Origin: Brucella thiophenivorans
Lineage (GTDB): Bacteria; Pseudomonadota; Alphaproteobacteria; Rhizobiales; Rhizobiaceae
Reading direction: 5' to 3'
DNA: 64,000 nt
NCBI RefSeq assembly: GCF_002252445.1
Contig: NZ_NNRJ01000049.1
Location: 1-64,000, forward strand
Part shown: piece after piece, positions 34,881 through 43,280 of the stretch
Layout of the letters: the number at the start of each line of letters is the position of its first letter
Position numbering within the stretch: the stretch's first letter is position 1
Made by a program: the position numbers and the translations under genes
Notes under the pieces: generated by a model
What the model saw: only the letters and a program-made list of their open reading frames with translations
The model's database searches: none
Told to the model about the DNA's origin: nothing

Positions 34881-34916
34881 CCGGCACTTTGTCGGAATAG
34901 ACCGGCATATGTCCGG
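34881..34916. promoter_or_regulatory. Paired operator between the fusion gene and its Lrp-type regulator
   Basis: CCGGCACTTTGTCGG (34881-34895) and CCGGCATATGTCCGG (34902-34916) fit CCGGCA-N3-TGTCGG and have centres 21 bp apart, the same geometry as at 31583-31618. An extra half-site GTCGGGACA precedes them at 34871. They lie in the 138-bp divergent region and could control both genes. Confidence 0.7.
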
Positions 34917-34935
34917 CAATGTGAATAGGTAAGTA

Positions 34936-35376
34936 ATGCGGGAACTTGACGCAAAAGATCGCGAAATACTGGCAATTTTATCCAAAGAGGCACGCATAGC
35001 ACTCAAAACGCTAGCGGGGCGTATTGGATTGTCCCGGAGTGCCACGAGCGAACGCGTCACGAATCTTGAGAAAAGTGGTGTCATCAGAGGCTACCGCGCT
35101 GACATTGGTGAAATTGATCCGAATGTTATCCGCGCAACCTTTCTGATCAACTTACGACGCACGCCCGCACATGAATTGCTGGACATACTTGCGCGTCATC
35201 CGGAAGTGCGGCGCGTATCATCTGTTAGTGGTCAGCTTGATCTTATTGTTGAATTGGAAACTGGTTCTATTGATGGTCTCAATCGTGTTCGCGATCTTAT
35301 AGCCGTGCATGATACCGTGGAAGATCTCACGACTGCGATTGTGTTAAGGCGCGATATTGATCGGGAACAGCGCTGA
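34936..35376 (+). CDS. Lrp/AsnC-family transcriptional regulator
   Basis: A 146-residue regulator with helix-turn-helix at residues 5-58 (LDAKDREILAILSKEARIAL, then IGLSRSATSERVTNLEKSGVI and GYRADIG) and a RAM effector domain (65-140). It is divergent from the fusion gene and its promoter region contains the paired 15-bp dyads. Lrp-type proteins form dimers of dimers and prefer sites on the same helix face, which agrees with the 21-bp phasing. It is the best candidate to control the fusion gene and the ABC importer. Confidence 0.88.
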   Translation: MRELDAKDREILAILSKEARIALKTLAGRIGLSRSATSERVTNLEKSGVIRGYRADIGEIDPNVIRATFLINLRRTPAHELLDILARHPEVRRVSSVSGQLDLIVELETGSIDGLNRVRDLIAVHDTVEDLTTAIVLRRDIDREQR

Positions 35377-35752
35377 TTTCGAACAGGTAAGTCAGGTATC
35401 GAATTTTCTATCTTAAAAATCAGGCAAACACCGAATAACTCTAATGATACAAAAATGCTGAGGTTTGCGCCTTCAAGTCACAGCAGATTTTTAACTTGTT
35501 TCACGAAACCGTCTTGATTGCCCCCACCTTCTTTCGGAAACACAGATGAGATTTCAGGTGGCATCGGGCGCTCTAAAATGGCCAGGCATTCATCGGAACA
35601 CGCTCTACCCATTTTTTTAAAGCGCACTTTTCAGGGTGCGCGTTACCCCCAGCGATGGTGTCTGGCTGTTATGTTTATTCAGAAAATTTTACAAAAATCC
35701 GCCTCTTCTAAGACTACCAAGGAACAATAGGTTGTGGCGTAAAATTATCCTA
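35377..35752. other. Intergenic region with a short hairpin
   Basis: No credible gene. A 70-codon plus-strand reading at 35518-35730 lacks a ribosome site and family-like features. GCGCAC/GTGCGC at 35622-35641 can form a small hairpin between the convergent Lrp-type and metallophosphoesterase genes. GCTCTA-type motifs near 35570 and 35613 hint at a decayed RIME-like repeat. Confidence 0.4.
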
Positions 35753-37570
35753 TTAAAACGGCTTTTTAATAAGCAGTTCTACGTTTAAGTCTTCCGGGGC
35801 TCCCAGTCGGAAGGCTCTATCAAGGGCAGGATCATTCATCGCGAGTTCAAGGCTAAGTGCCGCTAAAGATGCTGCAGTCTGTTGGCCATCGCGTATGATT
35901 GAACTCGGAGATGAGTGATCTATAATTATTGCGAAGATTGATAAAGTCCCATCCCGGTTATCGAATATTTCGATCGTTCTTGATTGCTGTGGATAGTCGA
36001 TGTGCGCTGCGGTATTGACCTCCCAAAAGCCATGCTGATTATTTCGGGGATCGTAGTGACTCCAGATACGATTGCAGTGGGTATGACCATTCACCCATAG
36101 AACCACGTTCGGGAACCGCGAAAGCAACGCAGTAAACTCAGCCCCACCGATACGGTTATTGTCAGGCTGGCCTGCTGGCGCGCGTTTGAGGTTATCAAAA
36201 GTGATTGAATTATGATGAGAAAATATCACGATGACTGCGTCTTTGTTTGTTGAGTTAACCAAAGACCCGTCTGGCGCATATGACTTCGATGAGTGTTCCG
36301 CTAATTGTCGTTCCAGCCATTCAGCCTGTGGAGTGTCAAGCGAGCCGTCGGGCCCGCCATTCGGATTGGTTGAATCGAGCATTATACCAACAACCCCATC
36401 CGCCATTGAGAACGCGTAGTAGGCAGTTTGGTCGGTTAGATTATCTGTAGAAAACCCATGGCCTGCAGGGCCGTAGGGACCTACCGCGTCGATATGTTTT
36501 TGTATAAACTCTTGCTTTGAAAAAGGTCGGCGATTGAGTGATGGCACCGTATCCATGGATGGTAGGCTGGATACTAATTTATTTATCTGGGAATTTGTAC
36601 CCTGAGTGACAGCACCGATGAACATTTCAGGGGGCATACCTTTGGGTAAAGCCGTGACCACTCTGTTTGAAACACCCAACGCGGATATAAAATCCGAGAT
36701 ATTCCCTGCGCCGAAAACTCCATAGTCAAGCTGGTCATGATTCCCAAAGCCTGAATACCAAGGCATTTTGAAGCCTTCTGCTTTTATCGGATGACTGACA
36801 GCCGCTAAAAACCCGTCAACTTCAGGAAAGCCGAATGCCCGCTTCCACAGATCGGATTTATACCCGCCTGCTGCCGGTTCCGGATGCCAATAAGCATCGT
36901 AGCTTTCTTCAGACAGGCCGCTATTACTCTGAACGCCCACATACTCCGATCCGCTGGCCGACATTGTGGCCCATTCTCCGTTTAGAAGTGACAATACGGT
37001 TTCCAGCTCATGCATGGCGCGTGTATCGGCGCTATCACCAGTGGATATTGCAAAATCAAACATTCTTCCGGAAATCGGTCCTAACGAAATTGCGTTCAAA
37101 CGCTTTATCATAGCATCCAGAACATGCACGGTAAGGGTTTCTTGCGGACGCCAAGCATTCGCCAGCGGTGCCCCATCAATGTTCCCGTTTGGCCCGCCAT
37201 ACTGACGCATAAAGGCCGCATGTCCGGGTGAGGACGCATCAATAATGTGTAAGTCGGTGATCTGGACAAAAGAAACGAGGGCTTTTCTGGTTTTCTCCCT
37301 GTCGTCAAAGGCTTCCGACAAGTCTTGTCGCACAATAATTGGCCAGCCAGCGTCAACAGTGGTCTTACGATATGGCTTTCCCTTTTGGAGGTAGTCACCT
37401 GGAACAATAGATTCTTCCAACGTGGTAACAGCTTCAGCATAAAAGCGGCTTTGCGCCATGACATTGTGCGTAGTGCAGCCACAGACAGCAAACGGTGCTG
37501 CACAGCCAGCCTTTATAAAATTTCTACGTGAAAGAGTAAAATTTTTAGATGAATATGATCCGATGCTCAT
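35753..37570 (-). CDS. Tat-exported metallophosphoesterase (TIGR03767-like)
   Basis: A 605-residue calcineurin-like phosphoesterase. The N-terminus has SRRNFIKAG followed by a hydrophobic Cys-containing run, a twin-arginine signal. Metal-binding motifs are in order: TDLHIID (DxH), STGDSAD (GD), GFGNHDQLDYG (GNHD), FSHHNS and NGHTHCNRIW (GHxH). It should be periplasmic and act on a phosphoester, substrate unknown. I chose ATG 37570 (AGAGAG upstream) over an in-frame start at 37591. The gene and its upstream DNA are more AT-rich than the surroundings, suggesting transfer. It stands alone. Confidence 0.85.
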   Translation of the reverse strand: MSIGSYSSKNFTLSRRNFIKAGCAAPFAVCGCTTHNVMAQSRFYAEAVTTLEESIVPGDYLQKGKPYRKTTVDAGWPIIVRQDLSEAFDDREKTRKALVSFVQITDLHIIDASSPGHAAFMRQYGGPNGNIDGAPLANAWRPQETLTVHVLDAMIKRLNAISLGPISGRMFDFAISTGDSADTRAMHELETVLSLLNGEWATMSASGSEYVGVQSNSGLSEESYDAYWHPEPAAGGYKSDLWKRAFGFPEVDGFLAAVSHPIKAEGFKMPWYSGFGNHDQLDYGVFGAGNISDFISALGVSNRVVTALPKGMPPEMFIGAVTQGTNSQINKLVSSLPSMDTVPSLNRRPFSKQEFIQKHIDAVGPYGPAGHGFSTDNLTDQTAYYAFSMADGVVGIMLDSTNPNGGPDGSLDTPQAEWLERQLAEHSSKSYAPDGSLVNSTNKDAVIVIFSHHNSITFDNLKRAPAGQPDNNRIGGAEFTALLSRFPNVVLWVNGHTHCNRIWSHYDPRNNQHGFWEVNTAAHIDYPQQSRTIEIFDNRDGTLSIFAIIIDHSSPSSIIRDGQQTAASLAALSLELAMNDPALDRAFRLGAPEDLNVELLIKKPF

Positions 37571-38001
37571 AAAATATCTCTCTAAATACATAAAAATTAT
37601 GAAATCAATATATCAATATTTTTACTAAGAGGTATATTTATTTTGATTATGCAAAATTGATGTATATATTTTATTTTAATAAATTAATTTATATAAAAAA
37701 AATAGATATTTTACTATGGTGGAAAATCAATTGATCAAATATTTGCTTATGAAATTTGTGAAAGCAAAGCTTTTGTGGAAAAATAGCTGCCTATTTGTAA
37801 CAGCTTCTCTCGACGCGCGGAATATAAGGCAGCCGATGCGGGTGTTCGTTGAAAGACATAAAACAACCCGCATCACTAGAGCGCGTTTCGATCTGACTGA
37901 ATCAGATCTGCGCTCAAAATCCTTTTATTTTAAGCATAATCTTATCGATTCTCGTTTCACTCCGGTCGGATTATGCTCTAATAAAAGGCCTGTACTTAAG
38001 C
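37571..38001. other. AT-rich intergenic region with a RIME-like repeat
   Basis: Bases 37571-37720 are almost only A and T and probably hold the metallophosphoesterase promoter. The right part contains repeat R4. A plus-strand reading at 37716-38132 runs through the repeat and into the ngg gene and is not a credible gene. Confidence 0.5.
37875..37981. repeat. RIME-like intergenic repeat (R4)
   Basis: Starts CACTAGAGCGCGTTTCGATC, has the dyad TCTGACTGAATCAGA and ends CGGATTATGCTCTAA. It shares the GAGC...GCTCTA frame and length (~105 bp) of R1-R3 but a different interior. Confidence 0.55.
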
Positions 38002-39807
38002 CTATTTGGCCAAACGCTTGCTTCCGTTGTGGGGAGCATGCATTAATTGTGGGAACATACATTCTACAAAACGTGCAGCTGTTGGCTGCGGTTCGTGATT
38101 GGCTAAGCCCGGACGCTCATTTGCCTCAATGAATACATAGTTCGGCGTCTCCGGCGATTTCACCATGAAATCTATGCCAACAACCGGAATATCAATAGCG
38201 CTCGCCGCCTTGCATGCAGCCTCAACCAAATCTGGATGAACCGTTGCCGTCACATCATGGATCGTACCGCCGGTGTGGAGATTGGCAGCCTTGCGCACGG
38301 TAATCTCGCGCTGGTCTTCAAGCATATCATCAAGGGTGAGGCCCTGTTGTTCAAGGCAGCGTTTTGTCTCGGCATCAATCGGAATACGGCTTTCGCCGCC
38401 TGTTGCGGCAAGACGGCGGCGGGACTGAACTTCGATAAGGCGTCTGATCGTGGATTTGCCGTCCCCGATCACGCGTGGCGGGCGACGCACGGCAGCGGCT
38501 ACCAGCTTATAGTCGATAATCACCAGCCGAAGATCCTCACCCTCAAAGCAGGCTTCGAGCAGCACCTGATTGCAGACTTCGCGAGCCTGTTTGACGGCGG
38601 CGCGCAGGTCTTTCATTGTTGTGATGCCTACAGAAATCCCGCGTCCCTGTTCGCCGCGTGCAGGCTTTACAACCAGCTTCTGATGTTTGGCGAGAAAAGC
38701 TTCCAGCGTTTCATCATCCGCGTCGGCTGCGATCTGCTCAGGAACGCTCAGACCGACCTTCGCAACAGTTCGGCGGGTGACCGCCTTGTCGTCACAAATT
38801 GACATTGCGACACCGGATGTCATTTCCGAAAGGCTCTCGCGGCAATGGATCGAACGTCCGCCGTGCGAAAGCCGGAAGAAACCGCCTTCTGCATCGGTTA
38901 TGTCCACATGAACGCCGCGGCGCAAAGCTTCATCAACAATAATGCGCGCATATGGGTTAAGCGCGCTCATTGAGCTGATCGGCTGTGCGAAGAACTTTTC
39001 ATTGATTGCATTTTTGCGTTTGATGGCAAAAAGCGGAACGCGACGGAATTTCAGCTTTTCATAGAGGCGGATCGCATTGTCATTGTCGTAAAGCACCGAC
39101 AGGTCGACATGATTGAGTCCATGTGCCTGAAAATGCTCGGCAAGCTTGCGCACCAGCTTTTCGCCAATGCCCGGCTGACGTGCCTGCGGATGCACCGCAA
39201 GACACCAGAGCGAGCCACCCTGATCGGGGTCATTGAAAAGGCGCTGATGGTTGATGCCAGTGACAGTACCGACAATTTCACCCGTCGTATCGTCCTGCGC
39301 GACGAAATAGGTGACAGCGCGGTTGTCGCGCTCACAGGAAAAGAAGTCGGCACGCAACTGCACCATGCCGCAAGCGGCATAGACTGCGTTGATGCCGTCT
39401 GCATCTATTTCCGATACAGCGCGGCGAATGCTGATGCCACGCGTTCGGCGTCCACCGGCGCGATAATTGGAAAGCTCAAGCCGATAGGTGTGCGAAGGAT
39501 CGAGAAAGATTTCCTGTTGTGCTTGCGATAGCAACACGTGCGGATCACTCACATAAAACAGAATATCCCGACTGGCCGGTGCTTCTGAGCGCAACGCTTC
39601 GATAATGGCTTCATTGCTTTCGAACGTCTGCGCAAAGAGTAGCCGTCCCCAACCGCAATCGAGTATGATGTTGCGGTTGGCGTTGCGTTCTTCTTCAGGC
39701 GTGTTTGCGTGTAAATGTTCCTGATAGAAGCCTGCACTTTCCGGGATGCGCAACCGGTTAAGCCTGTGTGAGAAGGCATTTTTCCCTCTCATTTTCTGTT
39801 GTGTCAT
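38002..39807 (-). CDS. ngg: N-acetylglutaminylglutamine synthetase (GNAT + ATP-grasp)
   Basis: A 601-residue two-domain enzyme for the osmolyte N-acetylglutaminylglutamine amide (NAGGN). The N-terminal half has a GNAT acetyltransferase fold (VAQDDTTGEIVGTVTG, LAVHPQARQPGIGEKLVRKL, LYEKLKFRRVPLFAI); the C-terminal half is an ATP-grasp ligase (LVVKPARGEQGRGISVGI, GVDFMVKSPETPNYVFIEAN, ERPGLANHEP). This pairing is characteristic of Ngg described in Sinorhizobium and Pseudomonas. The ATG at 39807 follows the asnO stop with a 1-base gap and GGAGG 6 bases upstream, so it is coupled to asnO. An upstream in-frame reading to 39972 lies within asnO. Confidence 0.9.
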   Translation of the reverse strand: MTQQKMRGKNAFSHRLNRLRIPESAGFYQEHLHANTPEEERNANRNIILDCGWGRLLFAQTFESNEAIIEALRSEAPASRDILFYVSDPHVLLSQAQQEIFLDPSHTYRLELSNYRAGGRRTRGISIRRAVSEIDADGINAVYAACGMVQLRADFFSCERDNRAVTYFVAQDDTTGEIVGTVTGINHQRLFNDPDQGGSLWCLAVHPQARQPGIGEKLVRKLAEHFQAHGLNHVDLSVLYDNDNAIRLYEKLKFRRVPLFAIKRKNAINEKFFAQPISSMSALNPYARIIVDEALRRGVHVDITDAEGGFFRLSHGGRSIHCRESLSEMTSGVAMSICDDKAVTRRTVAKVGLSVPEQIAADADDETLEAFLAKHQKLVVKPARGEQGRGISVGITTMKDLRAAVKQAREVCNQVLLEACFEGEDLRLVIIDYKLVAAAVRRPPRVIGDGKSTIRRLIEVQSRRRLAATGGESRIPIDAETKRCLEQQGLTLDDMLEDQREITVRKAANLHTGGTIHDVTATVHPDLVEAACKAASAIDIPVVGIDFMVKSPETPNYVFIEANERPGLANHEPQPTAARFVECMFPQLMHAPHNGSKRLAK

Positions 39808-39808
39808 C

Positions 39809-41584
39809 TCAGGCCTCCTGGGTCTGCAACCACATTTCCAGAAGTCCCGCCTGCCATAGCTCAGAGCCACGCAAAGGCGTGATGTGTTCGGAAGGATTTG
39901 CAAACAAGCGATCAAGATAATCGCGTTGGAAAAGCCCGCGTTCACGCGCCTTATGTGATGACAACGCATCACGCAGCATATCCAGATAAGGACCGTCGAT
40001 ATATTTAAGCTGCGGCACAGGAAAATAGCCCTTTTTGCGGTCGATCACTGCACTTGGCACGATCTTACGTGCGACATCTTTCAGAATGCCCTTGCCGCCA
40101 TCGCGAAGCTTTTCCTCTGGCGGCATGCGTGCTGCAAGTTCCACCAGTTCATGATCAAGGAACGGTACGCGGGCTTCAAGTCCCCATGCCATCGTCATAT
40201 TATCGACGCGCTTGACCGGATCATCGACCAGCATGATGTTGCTGTCGAGGCGAAGTGCTGCGTCAACGGGCGTCTCAGCGCCATCGCGCAACAAATGCTC
40301 TTCAAGCAATTCGCGGCTGTAATCGCGATCGGGCATCCATTCCGGTGCAAGCTGGGTTGCCAGCGTTTCATGTGAGCGGTCGCAAAATGCTTTCGCATAA
40401 TCGCCGACCACATCGTTGGAATCGACCAACGGCGGATACCAGTGATAGCCCGCAAAAACCTCATCGGCACCCTGACCGGATTGCACGACCTTGATATGCT
40501 TGGAAACTTCCTTCGACAGAAGATAAAAGCCAACATTGTCATAAGATACCATCGGTTCCGACATAGCGGCAATCGTTCCGGGAAGCGCGTCCATCAGATC
40601 AGAACTTGGCACGAAAATCTTATGATGTTCGGTGCCAAAATGCTTGGCAATCAGGTCGGAATAGACGAACTCGTCGCCCTTTTCGCCGTTGGCCTCTTCA
40701 AAGCCGACCGAGAAACTCATAAGGCCGGTTTGACCTGCTTCGGCAAGCAGGCCGACAATCAGGCTCGAATCCACGCCACCGGAAAGCAGAACACCAACCG
40801 GAACATCTGAAATCATACGGCGCTTGACGGCAACCCGCAGCATATCAAGAAGCTGCTCCTGCCAGTCTTCACGACTCATAGAGCTGTCGCCAGCCAGTCG
40901 GCTATGCGGCGGCTGCCAATAAATGCGGTCGCGGAATTCACCATTGGCCTGATAGACGCGAATGGTGGCCGCAGGCAGCTTTCGAACGCCATTGTAAATG
41001 GTGCGCGGTGGTGGCACCACGGCATGAAAGCTCATGTAATTATGCAGTGCTGCGCGATCAATCGACGTGTCGATACCGCCCGCTTTGACAAGTGCGGGGA
41101 GCGTGGAGGCGAAGCGCAATGCACCACTGACTTCTGCAAGGTAAAGCGGCTTGATGCCAAAGCGGTCGCGAGCAAGGATAATCCTGCCGGTGTCGCGCTC
41201 ATGGATGGCAAAGGCGAACATGCCATAGAAGCGGGAAACGCATTCCTCGCCCCAGGCGTGCCATGCTTTTATGATGACTTCGGTGTCGCCATCAGAAAAG
41301 AAGCGGTAGCCCTTGGCTTCGAGCTCTGCGCGCAATTCGCGGAAATTATAAATGCAGCCGTTGAAGACAACGCTGATGCCAAGATCGGCATCAATCATCG
41401 GCTGCTGGGATTTTTCCGACAGGTCGAGAATTCTCAACCGCCGATGCCCAAAGCCAACATTGCCACGCACTGTAATGCCAGAAGCGTCTGGCCCTCTAGG
41501 GGCGAGAACGTCTGCCATTTTCGAGATTGCCGAAACCGACGGCGTACCGCCGTCGAACCTGACTTCTCCGCAAATTCCACACAT
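39809..41584 (-). CDS. asnO: N-acetylglutaminylglutamine amidotransferase (asparagine synthase-like)
   Basis: A 591-residue glutamine-dependent amidotransferase, the AsnB-like partner of Ngg that amidates the dipeptide to NAGGN. The class II glutaminase starts with the catalytic Cys2 in MCGICGEV and has APRGPDASGI and the VVFNGCIYNFRELR block; the synthetase half has the pyrophosphatase loop LLSGGVDSSLI. The start must be ATG 41584 since Cys2 has to be N-terminal after Met removal; GGAGG stands 14 bases upstream, unusually far, and overlaps another in-frame ATG. Located 118 bases after a GntR gene on the same strand. Confidence 0.92.
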   Translation of the reverse strand: MCGICGEVRFDGGTPSVSAISKMADVLAPRGPDASGITVRGNVGFGHRRLRILDLSEKSQQPMIDADLGISVVFNGCIYNFRELRAELEAKGYRFFSDGDTEVIIKAWHAWGEECVSRFYGMFAFAIHERDTGRIILARDRFGIKPLYLAEVSGALRFASTLPALVKAGGIDTSIDRAALHNYMSFHAVVPPPRTIYNGVRKLPAATIRVYQANGEFRDRIYWQPPHSRLAGDSSMSREDWQEQLLDMLRVAVKRRMISDVPVGVLLSGGVDSSLIVGLLAEAGQTGLMSFSVGFEEANGEKGDEFVYSDLIAKHFGTEHHKIFVPSSDLMDALPGTIAAMSEPMVSYDNVGFYLLSKEVSKHIKVVQSGQGADEVFAGYHWYPPLVDSNDVVGDYAKAFCDRSHETLATQLAPEWMPDRDYSRELLEEHLLRDGAETPVDAALRLDSNIMLVDDPVKRVDNMTMAWGLEARVPFLDHELVELAARMPPEEKLRDGGKGILKDVARKIVPSAVIDRKKGYFPVPQLKYIDGPYLDMLRDALSSHKARERGLFQRDYLDRLFANPSEHITPLRGSELWQAGLLEMWLQTQEA

Positions 41585-41702
41585 AAAAAGGGTTGAAACC
41601 TCCATTATCATACACAACGAGCAAGGCCGTCGCGTGAGTTCTGGCGGCGGCCTGCGTATGGCTAATGCACGCGCGCCGGGATGGTTCCGAAATTTCTGAT
41701 TT

Positions 41703-42476
41703 TTATGCGGAGTGAGCTTTTTTCAGCTTACTTTCTTTGGAAAGCATGTATTTTTCGGCTGAAATCATGTGTTCCAGCGCGATTTCTCGGGCATCTTCGG
41801 GTCTATTCTCAATCAGAGATGTGATAAGGCGATGTTGAAAAAGCAGACCTTCTTCGCGAGAAGCAGGTGTCGGATCTGCATAAATCAAGCGGGCAACGGA
41901 CATGTTGCGCAGCAAATTATGTGTAAGCCCGCATGTAAATCCAAGCAGCCTGTTCGGGCAGAGTTGGGCAAGCTGCGTGTGGAAGTCGAGTTCTGCCACG
42001 CGTTGTTGAAACTGATTATCAAGACTGGTCGGCGGGCGATCATAAAACCGCATCGTGCTTTCAAGTTTTCCCAGATCGTCATGGCTTAATCCGCCTGCAA
42101 GCGATGCCGCGATTTCAGGTTCAAGAAGCTTGCGTAGGGAATATATTTCCTGAAGACTAGGCTGGTCGAAAAAGAAATAATGCCCGAGCATTTCCATTGC
42201 ATGTTGCGCTGATGGTTCAGCTACGAATACACCACCACCGGGTCCGGTACGTGTGTAAAGCAGGCCCTGGGTTTCCAGTGCCTTCATCGCTTCGCGCACG
42301 GTGCCTTTTGCCGCCTTGAACTGGTCAATCAGGTCTTTTTCCTGTGGCAGCCGGTCGCCGGGTTTCAGATGATCCGTTTGAATGACTTGCCTGATACGCT
42401 CAGCAATAACCTCAGGTCGTCGCTTCGTTTTGGTCGGCGATGCAATATCTGGTTTACCCCGGCTTTTGCGTGCCAT
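41703..42476 (-). CDS. GntR-family transcriptional regulator (FadR/FCD type)
   Basis: A 257-residue regulator. The winged helix-turn-helix at residues ~20-90 has the GntR signature (GDRLPQEKDLIDQF, GTVREAMKALETQGLLYTR, GPGGGVFV), followed by a helical FCD effector domain (about 100-235) of the FadR group. It sits between the peptide importer ATPase (6 bases upstream) and asnO, inside the NAGGN locus. A perfect 21-bp dyad before the importer's first gene is a good candidate for its operator. It may sense NAGGN, a dipeptide or a catabolite; that is inference. Confidence 0.88.
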   Translation of the reverse strand: MARKSRGKPDIASPTKTKRRPEVIAERIRQVIQTDHLKPGDRLPQEKDLIDQFKAAKGTVREAMKALETQGLLYTRTGPGGGVFVAEPSAQHAMEMLGHYFFFDQPSLQEIYSLRKLLEPEIAASLAGGLSHDDLGKLESTMRFYDRPPTSLDNQFQQRVAELDFHTQLAQLCPNRLLGFTCGLTHNLLRNMSVARLIYADPTPASREEGLLFQHRLITSLIENRPEDAREIALEHMISAEKYMLSKESKLKKAHSA

Positions 42477-42482
42477 GCCGTG

Positions 42483-43280
42483 CTACTCTCTTTTCATACG
42501 CGGCGCGCTATCTATAAGCTGACGTGTATAGGCATGTCGCGGGTTGGCAAAAAGGTCTTCTGCTGTCGCTTCCTCGACGATTTCACCATAATACATGACA
42601 GCAACGCGGTCGCTGATGGCCTCCACCACCGCAAGATCATGACTGATGAAAAGATAGGACAGGCCAAACTGCTGTTTAAGCTCATCAAGAAGTAGCAGCA
42701 CTTGTGCCTGAACAGACACATCAAGCGCGCTGACCGGTTCATCCAGCACAATGATTTCGGCATTTGCTGCAAGGGTGCGGGCAATGGCGATGCGCTGCGC
42801 TTGTCCGCCGGAAAACTCATGGGGATAGCGCAACAAACTATCCTTTGGCATCTGCACCGCATCGAGAAGTTCTTCCATACGCTTTTGGCGCTGACTGCGA
42901 TCAAGCCCTCCAAGAAGTTTTAGCGGTGTTTCTAATATTTCCCGAATGGTCTTGCGCGGATTGAGTGAAGCAACAGGGTCCTGAAACACATATTGAATGA
43001 CTTTGCCAAAGGCGCGGGGGCCGGAACGTTGAAGAGTATTCGCATCCTGACCGGCGATTTCCATCGTGCCCTCACTTGGCGCTGTCAGACCTACGAGCAT
43101 TCGCGCCAGAGTGCTTTTGCCGGAGCCGCTTTCGCCAACAATGGCCAGCGTTTCTCCGCGTGCAAGATTGAGCGACACAGATTTGACCGCTTCAACAGCG
43201 TGGCGCTGTCTGCCAAAAAGTGTGCGTCCGCCACCAAAGGTCTTACTCAGATTATGGACGCTGATTGCAGCTTCGCTCAT
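42483..43280 (-). CDS. Peptide ABC transporter ATP-binding protein (DppF/OppF-like)
   Basis: A 265-residue ATPase of the oligopeptide/nickel importers: Walker A GESGSGKST, Q-loop YVFQDPVASLNPRKTI, signature FSGGQAQRIAIARTL, Walker B IIVLDEPVSALDV, H-loop FISHD. The ATG overlaps the stop of the permease-ATPase fusion (ATGA, 43277-43280). The C-terminal extension ATAEDLFANPRHAYTRQLI is typical of DppF. Pairs with the DppD-like half of the preceding fusion. Confidence 0.93.
   Translation of the reverse strand: MSEAAISVHNLSKTFGGGRTLFGRQRHAVEAVKSVSLNLARGETLAIVGESGSGKSTLARMLVGLTAPSEGTMEIAGQDANTLQRSGPRAFGKVIQYVFQDPVASLNPRKTIREILETPLKLLGGLDRSQRQKRMEELLDAVQMPKDSLLRYPHEFSGGQAQRIAIARTLAANAEIIVLDEPVSALDVSVQAQVLLLLDELKQQFGLSYLFISHDLAVVEAISDRVAVMYYGEIVEEATAEDLFANPRHAYTRQLIDSAPRMKRE

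Noticed and set aside
34798-34908. 37-codon N-terminal extension of the three-domain fusion
   Set aside because: It would place paired operator DNA at or inside the start region and adds residues not typical of the kinase fold; ATG 34797 begins the conserved part.
35518-35730. 70-codon plus-strand reading in the gap before the metallophosphoesterase
   Set aside because: No ribosome site, no recognisable domain, and composition unlike coding DNA.
37716-38132. 138-codon plus-strand reading
   Set aside because: It runs through a RIME-like repeat and into the antisense of ngg; no ribosome site or domain.
38236-38802. 188-codon reading antisense to ngg
   Set aside because: Shadow of the high-codon-bias ngg frame; the protein has no family pattern.
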